Of a stretch of 64,000 bases of DNA, positions 8,701-20,700 are shown piece by piece (position 1 is the first letter of the stretch; each line of letters begins with the position of its first letter). Source of the stretch: Anaerolineales bacterium (lineage in GTDB: Bacteria > Chloroflexota > Anaerolineae > 4572-78 > J111); the NCBI GenBank assembly GCA_020634935.1, contig JACKAT010000005.1, forward strand, positions 1-64,000, given 5' to 3'. The translations under genes and the position numbers were made by a program. The notes below the pieces were generated by a model, which saw only the letters and a program-made list of their open reading frames with translations, had not been told where the DNA came from and made no database searches.

Positions 8701-11700
8701 AAGGTTACTACCGTTATGCCCGGCGTAAAGGTTAGAGTATCGCTAGCGCTGAGGTAGTCGGCCGGGTCAGTGGCGGTACCATCGCTGGTGAAGTAATCGA
8801 CCGTAGCCGTAACCGCCTGAGGCTGAGTCATCGTCACGGAGATGACCTGCGTACCGACGTTCTCAAAAACCATATAGTTGGCTGGCTCGAACTGGATGGT
8901 CGAGGCGTCGTCATCGATGATGGTTAGAGTAGCCGGGTTGTTGGTGTTGCCCAGATTGGCGTTACTGACATTGCTCAAGGTTAACGAGACCGTTTCGCTG
9001 CCTTCCAGCTCAGTATCGTTGTTGATGGTTACGGTGAAGGTCTGAACCGTGGTCCCGGGTGCAAAGGTCAGCGTATCGGTGGCCGAGATGTAGTCGGTCG
9101 GGTCAGTGGCCGTGCCGTCGCTGGTGGCGTAATCGACCGTAGTTTGCAGAGCCGATGAGAGGCTCATTGTGACGGTGATGGTGGCCGTGCCGGCGGTTTC
9201 GTCGACGCTGTAGTTGGCGGCGCTGAAATCAACGGTGGGAGTGTCATCGTCGATGATGGTCAAGATAGCGGTATCAGTAGTGGCCAGGGTCAGACTGATC
9301 GGGCTAAAGAGCGTGAGCGTGAGCGCTTCATCGCCTTCGATGGTGATATCGTTGACGATGGGTACGCTAAAGGTGGCCGAAATAGCTCCCGGACTGAAGG
9401 TAAGCACATTGCTCTGAGCAATGAAATCGTCGGGGCTGATGGCCGAGTCGTCAGTGGTCTGGTAGTTGACAGTGGCCGTCGTCGCTGTGGCCGCGCTAAG
9501 GGTGACAGTGATCGTGGCGATGCCGTCGCCTTCATTGATGCTGTAATCGGCGGCGGCAAAACCGACCGAGGGGAAAGCCACGGCATCGAGAATAGTCAGC
9601 GTGGCCGGGTTATTGACATTGGCCAGGGTGGCGCTAACCGGCGTAGAGAGCGTCAACGTCAGGCTCTCGCTGCCTTCGGTCAGCGCGTCAGCCACTATCG
9701 GAATAGCAACGGTGGTTTGGGTCACACCAGGGCTGAACGACACCGGGCGGCTGACGGCCGTATAGTCGGCCGGGCTGGTGGCTGTGTCGTCGATCGTGGC
9801 GAAGTCCGCCGTTGCCGTGATGCCCGCCACCGCGCTGAGGGTGACGGTGATGCTGGCCGTACCGGCGGTTTCATCGACAGCGTAGGCGCCATCAGCAAAA
9901 TCGATCGCCGGTGGGGTATCGTTGTCGATGATGATCAGGCTGGCCGGGCTGTTGAGGCCGATGTTGACCAGGTTCGGGTTGAACAGAGTCAGCACCACGG
10001 TTTCATCGGCTTCATAGAGTAGATCGTCAGTGATCGGCACGGTGAAGGCTTGCTCGGTGATGCCCGAAGTAAAGGTCAGCGTGCCGCTGGCCACACCAAA
10101 GTCGCTGCCCAGAGTGGCCGTGCCGTTACTGGCCAGATAGTCGACACCTACATCTTGGGTCGAAGTCGCGCTCAACGTGACGGTGATGGTCACTGTCGGT
10201 GAAATCTCGTCCACGGTGTAGATGGGGCGGCTAAAGTCGGCCGTAACGGCTTCATCGTCTAAGATGGTCAGGGCGGCCGGGTTGTTGACGGCGGTCACCA
10301 GGGTGCCGCTGACCGGGTTGGAGAGGGTTAGGGTCAGCGTTTCCGCCCCTTCCAACAGCCCATCGTCGCTGATCGGCACGGTGAAGGTCAGCACGGTAGT
10401 ATTGGCCGAGAACACCAGCGTCTTGGAGATAGCGGTATAATCGTTGCCGGCGGTGGCCGTATTATCGGTTGATTTGACCGTGACGGAGATGGTATTGGTC
10501 ACGGCCGACGACAACGTGAGGGTGATGACGGCTTGCTGGGCAGGATCGTTCTCATCGACCCGGTAAGTAGCGGCGGAGAAGTCAATCGTCGGCAGGAAAT
10601 CATTGTCGATGATGGTCAGTTGGGCCGGATTATTGAGCGTACCCAAGGCAGCCCCCTGAGCGTTGGACAGAGTGAGGTCAATGATCTCGTCGGGTTCGGA
10701 GAGGCTGTCATCGGTGATGGGGACCGTGAAGGTGGCCGAAATAGCCCCCGGATTGAAGATCAGCGTGTCGGTCACCGCGGTGTAGTCGCTGCCGGCAGTG
10801 GCCGTATTATCGGCCGTGGCATAATCGACCGACACCGGCTGAGTTGAGGTAGCGCTTAAGGTCACGGTAATCGTGGCGGTACCCGCGCTCTCGTCGACCG
10901 AGTAGTCTGCCTGGCTGAAATCGACCGTGGTCTCGGATACATCCAACGGAGCGGAGTCGCTCAACGTGGTCTGGCTGAGGCCATAAGTGGCAGTGACCAG
11001 CGGGTTGACGTACGTACCGACGGTCAGCGGGGCGGTGGCGGTAAAGGACACGGTCGCCACGCCGTCACCGAGCATCGTTCGAGCCGGGATCACGACATCA
11101 GTCACCACCGAGGTCGGGCTGAATCCGTCTGCCAGCGTATCGGTCAAGGCCACGGTGAGCGGGTTATCGGTGCTGTTGGTTAAGGTGATGGTGTAGGTTA
11201 CGACTCCCCCCGGAGCAGTACTAGGTGGATCAACCGTTTTGGCCAGCGTGAGTTCGCCGGTCGGGGTCGTCTCGACGGTGACCGTCACCGGCACGCCGGT
11301 AGCGACGCCGACAGTGCCGCCGCCGGTGACGCTGTAGGCATCGTTGACGATGGCCAGGCCGTTGGTAATAACCGTGTTGACCGAGACGACCAGCGTCACG
11401 GTCAGGCTTTCGCCAACATCGATGTCATCACTCAAAACCCACTGGACCGGATCGGTGTTATTGGGTGGTGGATCGGCGCTGACGAAGTTAACGTAGGTCA
11501 GCGGCAGTTGGTCGGTGATGGTGAAGTCGGCGGTCGCCGTTACCTCGCCGGTGTTAGTGACGGTTAGGGTATAGGTAATCAACCCGCCGGGCTGAACCGT
11601 GTCAGGCGGCTCGGCTACTTTGCTGATTGCCCAGCGCGGGCCTTCAACCTGAATGGTATCGACCACTGTGACGGGCACCAAGCTCGTCGAGACCGGGGTG

Positions 11701-14700
11701 GCGGTGATGGTAGTGACATTAATCAGGCCGGCCGCCGTAAACGGAACGGTGTAGGTCGCGGTTACAGTGCGGCTCGTTTGGCTGGTCACGACAAACGGCG
11801 TGGAAAGCGGGGGCTCAAGGTTGGTCAACCAGCCTTGAGCGCTGCTTTGGCTCAGGGTGACTTGTTCATCGACTTCGCCGCTGTTCACTAGCGTATGCGT
11901 GACCACCACCGTCGTTCCGGGCGTGGTCAAGGTCAAGGTGTCGGTGATAAAGGTCAAGCTTTGAGCCAGGACACGCTCGTCCGCGCCGATATCATTAACG
12001 CCGGTATCCGGCAGCGGGCGAGGATCGTTGTCATAATCGATGGCTAAGGTTGAGGCCGGATCGCCGCCCTCGCGTGCAGCAGAAGCCAAACCAATGTGCA
12101 GATTAGGTGGATCGGCGGCGGGATCGATGAAGGCCGGATCGCCGCCGGTAAGGTCGTTGCCCCCTTTGGTAAGGCCATTTACATCGCCGCCGCTGTTGCC
12201 GACGTACAGGTTGTAATCCGATGTAGCCGCGGCGTTGCTGTCAAGTGCGCCGGACGTGCCGCTCGATGAGGTATTGGTAGCGATGATACTGCTGTTGACC
12301 AGCAGCGTCCCTTGATCGATGTAGACCGCGCCGCCGTTTTGGGCAGAGTTATTGTAGAGTGTGTCGTTTTCCACGGTGACGGAACCATCGGCGACGTAAA
12401 CCGCGCCGCCATCGTTGGCGGCTTGATTGCCGTGGATGAAGTTGTTCTGTAGCAGCAAATTGCCGTCACGGCTGTAGAGGCCGCCGCCGTAAGCCGCGTC
12501 ACTATCTTGGAGGCGCAAGGCGGTCAGCGTCAGGTCCGCGCCGTCGTTGTAGATCGCGCCGCCGGCATCGGCATTGCCGGGACCGCCGCCCAGACCGGCG
12601 GCATCGCCGTTAGCGATGGTCAGCCGGTTGACGGTGACTGTGCCGGTGGGATTGGTGGTGACAAAGATGGCTCGACCTGCGCTGCCAGGATCGAGGGTGG
12701 TGGTTTGGGAGATGTGGTTGGGGGGGTCTTCGTCCCAGTTAGTAATAGTGTAGCCACCTTGTAGGGTGACCGCTTTGTCGATGAAGGCGATCTGGGTGAT
12801 GGTCAGGCTGTTGTAGACGGCGGTGACGATGTCAGTGCCGATGAGATTGTAAGTCCCCTGTTCGATCTTGATCAGATCGTCGGGGGCGGCCTGGCCGAGC
12901 GCCCATTGAATCGAGCGGCAGGAGAAGTTGGGATCGGTGCAGTTGTTATCGCCCAAAATAGCCGTATCGGTGATGGAGGTGTTCCTCAAATTCTCACCGT
13001 TGAGAGACACGTAGCGGGTGCCATTGGTGCCGCTAATGGTCAGCGTATTAGCTGCCCCGGTCTGAAGAACATCATTTTGAGCGAGAGCAACACCCGATTG
13101 GGCAATAGCGCTGACCGATTCGACTACCCCGCTGCCGGCTGACGGACTGACCGTTAGGCTGATAATCACCGTACTGCTCATATTAGGCCCTAGCGTCACC
13201 TGGTAATTCGGGGCAGGCGGCTGCACAATGACACCGCCCACGTAGATGCCGGATGCATTGGAGAACAGTGTGTAGGTATCGGTCAGGTTGCCGGTGTTGG
13301 ATAAGGTATGGGTAAAGGTCAACACATCGCCGGGCGCGGCTGTGGCGAAGTGGTCCGGGGTGAGGGTGAAACGCAGCCCTTCTTTGACGCTGGTAACAGC
13401 CGCCGGGCTCTTATCCGTTCGTGAAGTTCCATCAGCACATTGGTAACCGACAGCCGTCAGCGTCGTCGAGTCCGGGTCGCCGCCGGCGAAGGTGCCGGTC
13501 GGCACGGTGGTCTGCACCAAAATCGTAGCCGACTGACCGGGGCCAAGTACCATATGGGCGCTCAGGCCATCTGGTTGGGCCACCACATCGGTCCCGCCCA
13601 CTACGCTAATGATTTCGCTCCAGTTTTGGGTGCTGTTGAGGGTGATGGTCACGGTTTCGGTATAGCCGTTACCTGGATCGTCAATCGGTACAAGAGGAGC
13701 ACCAGAATAGTTCCAGCTAGAATTTGTAACGACAAATGTGTAAGTCACCGACTCGGTGGGCGCTAGAGTCGCATTGGCCGGTGTGGGGCCGACCCATTGC
13801 AAGAGGCGTGATCCGACATTATATTCATCGCGGCCCATATCCCAAGCACAGAGCTGAGGCCGAGGCTCGTTAAACCGATCAAAGTCTACATCAGATGCCC
13901 CGTCAGGCACAGCATCGATGGCCGGTGAGTTATACGATAGATCCCCGCCCGGATCGGTTGTCCTAAACAGCGGATCGCCGACCTTGTTACCGGTACCGGC
14001 GCTGACGCCGCTATAGGTATTGTTCCATTGCAGCGTGTAATTGACCGCTACATTCCCGCCCGCCACATGAATACCTGTGCCGTCAAGCACAGCCGTGTTC
14101 GAGGCCACGATGCTAGCGCTAATGGCGGTGCTGCCACCTAAGTTATAAACGCCGCCGCCTTGGTTGGCGTTGTTTTCCCTGATCGTGGCGTGATAGAGTT
14201 TAGGAGAAGCAGAACCATCATAGTAAAAACCACCCCCGTTCGTATTGGCCTGGTTTTTATAGAAGTAGGGATTGATGAGACTTAGATTGCCGCTGCCGGT
14301 AGCATACATGCCTGCCCCGTTGCCGGCCATATTTTCAGTAATTTGCTTGTTGATAAAAGAGAACTCAGCGCCTTCATAATAGATGCCGCCGCCAGTTCCG
14401 CCGGCTTCATTGCCGGAAATGGGGAAGCCACCTTCAATTGAGACCTCGCTACCGGAAGCAATATACACACCGCCGCCGTTCCCGGTAGCCTGGTTATAGC
14501 TAACCCCACCGTTTTCTATGGTCGCCGTGACATTGGAACCGATGTAAATTCCACCACCATCACCGGTGGCAATACTACCAGGCTGGGATACGCCGATGCC
14601 CAGATCAACATTGGACAAGTTAGCCGTAGTGTTATCAGCCAGATAAATCCCACCGCCGTTGACCGCGCTGTTGGAAATGACATCCATGTTGGAGAGAATC

Positions 14701-17700
14701 AGCAGTTCGGCCTGACTGTTAATACCACCCCCATTACCGCCGGTCTGACCGTTAGAAATTTGCAACCAGGACAGATCGGCTTTAGCGACCGCGCCGGTAA
14801 TGTCAATGACGCCCCCACTGGCCGTGCCGTCAATAGTGGTGACAATAACAGGCTGGGAGCCAGCTGTCACTTTAGCCGAGAAATCTTTTTCCCATGAGCC
14901 CTCGATGGTGATATCCTGGCCAATGGTCAAGTTCTCTTCGCAGACGCCTTCGGCTACATCAATAGTGTCGCCGGGATCAGCATCCGCCAGCGCCGCGCCG
15001 ATGCTGCCATAGATAGTACCACCATTAAGTCGAGCTAGACAGGCGTTAACTTCATCCGCGCCGATATCGGAGGCGGAGTTGATGGGGCGCGGGTCGTCTT
15101 CAAAATCGTGGGGCACCGCGCCGAGAGTCTCCCCGGCATTGATCGCCGGCGAGTCGGCCATTAGATGAAAATCGCCTTCGGTTGGATTTTCGAGCAGGGG
15201 ATCGCCATTAACAGCGTTGGGGTCAACTACGACTTGTCCGGTCAATTGCGTCCCGGCATTGGCAGTAAAGTAGTTGTTGAAATCAATCGTCGTGCCAGCG
15301 GCGGCTGCGGCTGTATGGATGGCGTTGTCAGTGCCGTTAGACTGGTTCAGCGCAAAAATATTGTTCTTGATGGTTGGACTGCCACTGTTCACGTAAACAG
15401 CACCGCCGGCAGTTGCTGCGGCGACCTGGTTGGCATAGAAGGTGTTGTGCAGGATGTTGGGGTTACCGCTGTCAATATAAACCCCACCGCCCTGGGTTGT
15501 AGCTTGGTTGTTGTAAATGAATGTATTTACAAGCGACAGGCCACTGCCGGTGGCGTGATAAATCGCGGCGCCCTGATCGGCCTGGTTGCCGTAGAAGCGA
15601 CCGCCCAGGTCCAGATTGGCCGTGGCCGTGTTATACAAGCCACCGCCGTGAACGGCGCTGTTGTCGTAAACGCTGCTTTCGGCCATCCCCAATATGCCGG
15701 TATTGTAGAGGCCGCCGCCGTCGGTGGTCGCTGTGTTGTTGTAAACTTCACTTTCGCCGGTTAGCGAGAGACTGCTGGTGGCGTTAATAAATACACCGCC
15801 GCCATATTCGGCTGTGCTGGACACAACCGTCATCTGCTCGAACACGACCGTACTGCCATCCAGATAAACCCCGCCGCCCGCGTCGCCGCCGCCGGGGCCG
15901 CCGCCCAAGGCGCTGGCGTCGCCGTTGCGCAGACCAACGTTAACCAACGTCACCATCGAGTCGAGGATGAACAGCGCCCGGCCCTGGCCCTCCGGATTTA
16001 GAATAGTGTTATCCGGGGTGACAGCGGTAAATGCGTCATTGTACCCACCCTCGATCGTCAAGTCATGGGTAATGTGAACCGTTTGGCTGACCACGCCGCT
16101 GCCGGGATCGAACGGATGCACGCCGCGACATTCATCGGCTGTGACCCGAATGGTATTGCCCGGCTGGCTGTTGTAGATAGCGGTCTGCAGGTTGCCGTAG
16201 ACCGTATCACTCTCGACGACTTTGGCCAGACAGCCCGGCGCCTCATCCGCGCCCAAGTCGAAGCCCTGGTGGCCGGGCCGGACGCTGAAGGGCTGGTCGA
16301 AGTCGTAGGTCAGCGTCATCGACGGATCGCCGACATCGATCATCGGCGAGCTGCTGCTCAGGTGGAAGTCACCGTTGGGCGCATCGATAAAGCCCGGATC
16401 GACAGCCAGACTGTTCGGGCCGGCTGTTGCGCCACCGCCGTACTTATTAGCATCATCCGGGAAGGCGTTGTTGTAGTCGGGCGTAAAGGACGGGGTACTG
16501 AAAATTGCGTGGCCAGCAGTAGCCGTATTGTCGGAGAAAATGTTATTGACGACGGTCGGGCTGGCATCTTCGGTGTAGAAGCCGCCGCCGTTAGTGGTCG
16601 CATCGTTGCTGTAGACGGTGTTGTGGCGCACGGTTAGCCCAGTTGAGGCGTTGTAGATGGCCCCGCCGTTATTGGCGCTGTTGTCTCGCAGAATGTTGTT
16701 TTGCAGCAGCGAGTTCCCGCCGCTATGATAATACGCCCCACCGCTAGTGGCCGTATTATCGCGCAGTAAGGCGTCATCGACCGTCATTTGACCGCCGGCG
16801 TTGTAAAGCGCGCCGCCGTTGGTAGCGGTGTTGCCGTAAATTTCGTTATCACCGGTATCGAGCAGGTTGTCACCTTGCAGGGTCACGGTTCCGGCCTCAT
16901 TGTACAACGCACCGCCGTTGACAGCCGTGTTGCTGTAAATGCGGTTGTGAGTCAGGGAGATCACCCCACTTCTGACCAGCACCGCCCCACCGTTGGCGTC
17001 ATTGCCACCGCGCAGGTGCAGCCCATCTAACACAATCGGCGCACCGGAAGCGGTGGTCACATAAACCACGCGGCCGCCGCCCAGAGCATCGAGCACCGTC
17101 GGGTTCGTTTCAGGATTAGCCGGTCCGGCCAGGTTGTTGGTTTTGGTGTAACCGCCCTGAACGGTGATCGATTTGGTGATGAGGATGGTCTGGTTGACCA
17201 CTGTACCGCCGTCATCAAACGGGCGCACCCCGGCGCAAACCCCGGCCACACGGACGACATCGCCGTCAGTGGCGGCATCGATGGCGGTTTGAACCGCCCC
17301 GTAAATGCGCGGATCGGTGTTGATACGGGCGAAACAGCCCGCCACTTCATCGACGCCGATATCGGGATTCTGGTTGGAGGGGCGCGGGTCTTCATCGATA
17401 TCGAGGATGATCGGGCTGGCGGGATCGCCCTGGTCTTCGACGGGCGAGCCGGAGGAAATATGCAGGAAATTGGCATCGGCCAGGATAGTGGACAGGAAGC
17501 GGGGATCGACGGCAATGTTGCCGTTGACGCTGGTCTGGTCGCCGATGCCGCCATAATCGCCGCCGGTGTTGCCGACCACATCGTTATAGCCGAAAGTGGG
17601 ATCGGTCCCATTGCTAAAAATACCGCCGCCGCTGCCGGCTGTGTTGGAAATGAGAATCGTGCTGTTGATGATCGGCGTCGAGCTGCCGGCGTCGTGATAA

Positions 17701-20700
17701 ATACCGCCGCCCTGATTCGCCTGGTTGAGATAAAACGTATCGTGACGAACCGTCAAATTGTCCGACTCATTGTACAACCCGCCGCCGTTACCTGAAGCGG
17801 TGTTGCCGGTTAGAATCGTGTTGACCAGAGTCAGCGTGGCGCTGCCGGCGTTGTAGAAGCCGGCGCCATCAATAATTGCCAGGTTGTTTGCCGCGATGAC
17901 CGCTTCGGTTGTCAGCGAACCGGCGGCGTTGTAAGCCGCGCCGCCGCTGCCGGCGGTATTGCTAATCAGGGTAGTCCGGCTGAGGGTCGTGGTCCCGTTA
18001 AGGTTATAGAACCCGGCCCCATTCACCGCCTGGTTACCGGTAATGGTCAGATCGACGGTGTGCAGTTGGCTGTTGCCATTGTACAACCCGCCGCCGTCGG
18101 TAGCCTGGCCGCCGGTCAGAGTCAACCGCGACAGGCTCACGGTGGCCGCATCGGTCACCACCAGCGTTCGACCCAACCCCTGGGCGTCGAGGGTGGAGGT
18201 GACGGGATCGGTCTCGGGGTTGTTATCGAAGGCGCTGTTGTAGCCTCCTTCGATAATCACATTGCTGGTTATAATAGCCGTTTGGCTAAGCGTTTGCCCG
18301 CCGACCAGCCGGCCTTGCACCCCCCGGCAGGTGCCGGACACCTGAACGGTCCCCCCGTTGCCGGCGGCATCGATGGCGGCCTGGAGAACGCCATAAATTG
18401 TGTCCGGCGCGGCCAGCACCCGGGCCAGACAGCCGCTCAACTCATCGGCGCCGATATCGAACCCCTGGTTGATCGGGCGGAAATCGCCGTCGATGTCGTC
18501 GGTCACAGTCGAAGCGGGATCGCCGGCGTCAACCGCGGCTGAATCGACGGTCAAATGAAGATCGCCGCCGGCCACATCGGCAAACAATGGATCGCCGGTC
18601 CGGCTATTGGCGCCGGTGGCGACATTACTGTTGTCAGGCGTATTGTTGAAATAGAGGTTGTAATCAATCGAGGCCGGAACCGTCCCGGAATCGCCGCGAT
18701 AAAAAGCGCCGCCGCTGGAACCGCTGTTGGCGGCAAAAATCATATTCGATAGAACCAGCCCGCTGGTGTTGTTATCGAACACACCGCCGCCGAAGCTCGA
18801 AGCCTGGTTGGCATACAACGTATTGTGGGCGGCCTTTAACGTCCCATTGTTAAAAATCCCGCCGCCGCTGCCGGCGGTAGCGGTGTTGCTGAAAATAAAG
18901 TTATTTTGCAGATTAAGCGTTCCGCCTGAAACATAAATCCCGCCGCCATTTTTGGCATCGCCGCCATAGATACGGCTGCTGGTCAGGGTTGGGCTGCCGG
19001 CGGCGAGGTAAAGGCCGCCCCCGTTTTGAACAGCGGTTGTATTGGAAATCGAAATATTGCTGAGCCGAGGGCTGCCGCCGGCCACATAGATACCACCGCC
19101 CAAATTACTGGCGGTGGTATTGGAAACAACAACCTGGTTCACAATAATCGGGGAGGTGTTGCTGCTCAGGTAGATGCCGGCGCCTTGAGTGGCTGAACTG
19201 TCTCGAATAATCAGCCGCGATAGGGTGATGGCCGGGCTTTGCTGTAAGAAGATCCCTCCGCCGGCTCCGGCGCTATTAGCGTTTTTGATAGTCAAGTTGT
19301 CGATGGTGATGGCAAAGGGACCGGGGCTAGCATTAATGGTTAGACCACGCCCGGTGTTTTGAAGATCGATCTGGGTATCGGCCGGCACGCCGCTCTGGCT
19401 CGAAAAGCCGGCATTGTAACCGCCATATAATCGAACTGGCTCGTTGATGGTTACCCCGCTGGGAATAACATATGTCCCCTGCGCCACCCGCACCGCATCA
19501 CCTGTGGCCGCCTGCCCGACTGCGTAATTAATGGTACGGCAGGGGCTGGCCTTTACCGTACAGTTGTTGTTGGTATTGCTGCCGCTCAAAGAAACGTATC
19601 GGTCGCCAATGGTGCCATTGGCGATGGTCGTATCGGTTACGGTAGCGGACGCATCAAAATTTTGCGACGTGGCGGTGACCTTGACAATTTCGGCCAGACC
19701 GCCCGGCGCTGTTGCGGCCACCGCGACGCGCACAATGATCGAGGCTGAACTGCCGGAGGCCAGCGTAATCGGGGTCGTGTCATCGGGCGGGGCGATCAGC
19801 GTACCCCAGCCAAAGGGCGTTGAACTCATGTTAATGGCAAATGTATCGGTGGTTGGCCCGGTGTTGCGCAAGGTATAGGTGTACGTAATCACGTCGCCGG
19901 GGTCCAGTGATTGGGGATCGTCAAACGGCGGGTCGTCATTATCGATCAACTCCACATTCGGCGAGGCGATCAAGTCGATGACACGGGCGAACGTGCCGGC
20001 GTTCGATTGGGAAGTGGCCGTGACGACGGTCTGATTGAAGAGGGGGTCTGGCACCGTGCCTGGGACTTGAACCACCACCTCAAACGTGGCGCTGTCGCCG
20101 GCATCCAGCGGACTCAGCGAGGCGGGAACCACGTTGACGGTCCAGCCATCGGAGTTGGAGGTGGACAAAGTAAAGGTGTCGTTGGCGGATATATTTCCTA
20201 AGTTCGTAATAGTATGGGTGAAGGTGATGAAGCTATTGGCGATTAGAGTCGTATCGGTAACGACCTGCGGACTCTCAGGCGCTTCCGACAGCAAAACATC
20301 GGCATAGAGCCGGCTCTCATCCGCGCCGATGTCGGCCCGGCTGCCCTGCGGTCGTGGATCGTTTTCAAAGTCGGTGGTCACGGGTGAAGCCGGGTCGGCG
20401 GCGTTGATGGAGGTCGAACTCGGTTGGAGGCGAAAATCACTGCCGGGGTTCACAAAGTCAGGGCTATCCGAAATATCATTCGAACCTTTAAAGACCGGGT
20501 TACCGTAGTTAGTGGTATTGTCGAAGTTGTTATAATCGAGATTAACCGCGCTCGTACCCGAAGCGTCGAGGCCATTAACATTGTTGTTGGCGACGATATT
20601 GCTGCGCAGCGTGACTAGACCGCCGCTGGCGCCATAGACGCCGCCCCCGGACGCAGCGCTGTTGCCGTAGATAGTATTATGCAGCAGGGTTGAGGTGCTG

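Noticed and set aside
7889..10935. Regular repeats with ~335-bp period considered as CRISPR or tandem satellite
   Set aside because: They are coding, diverged, much too long for CRISPR and translate into Calx-beta domains.
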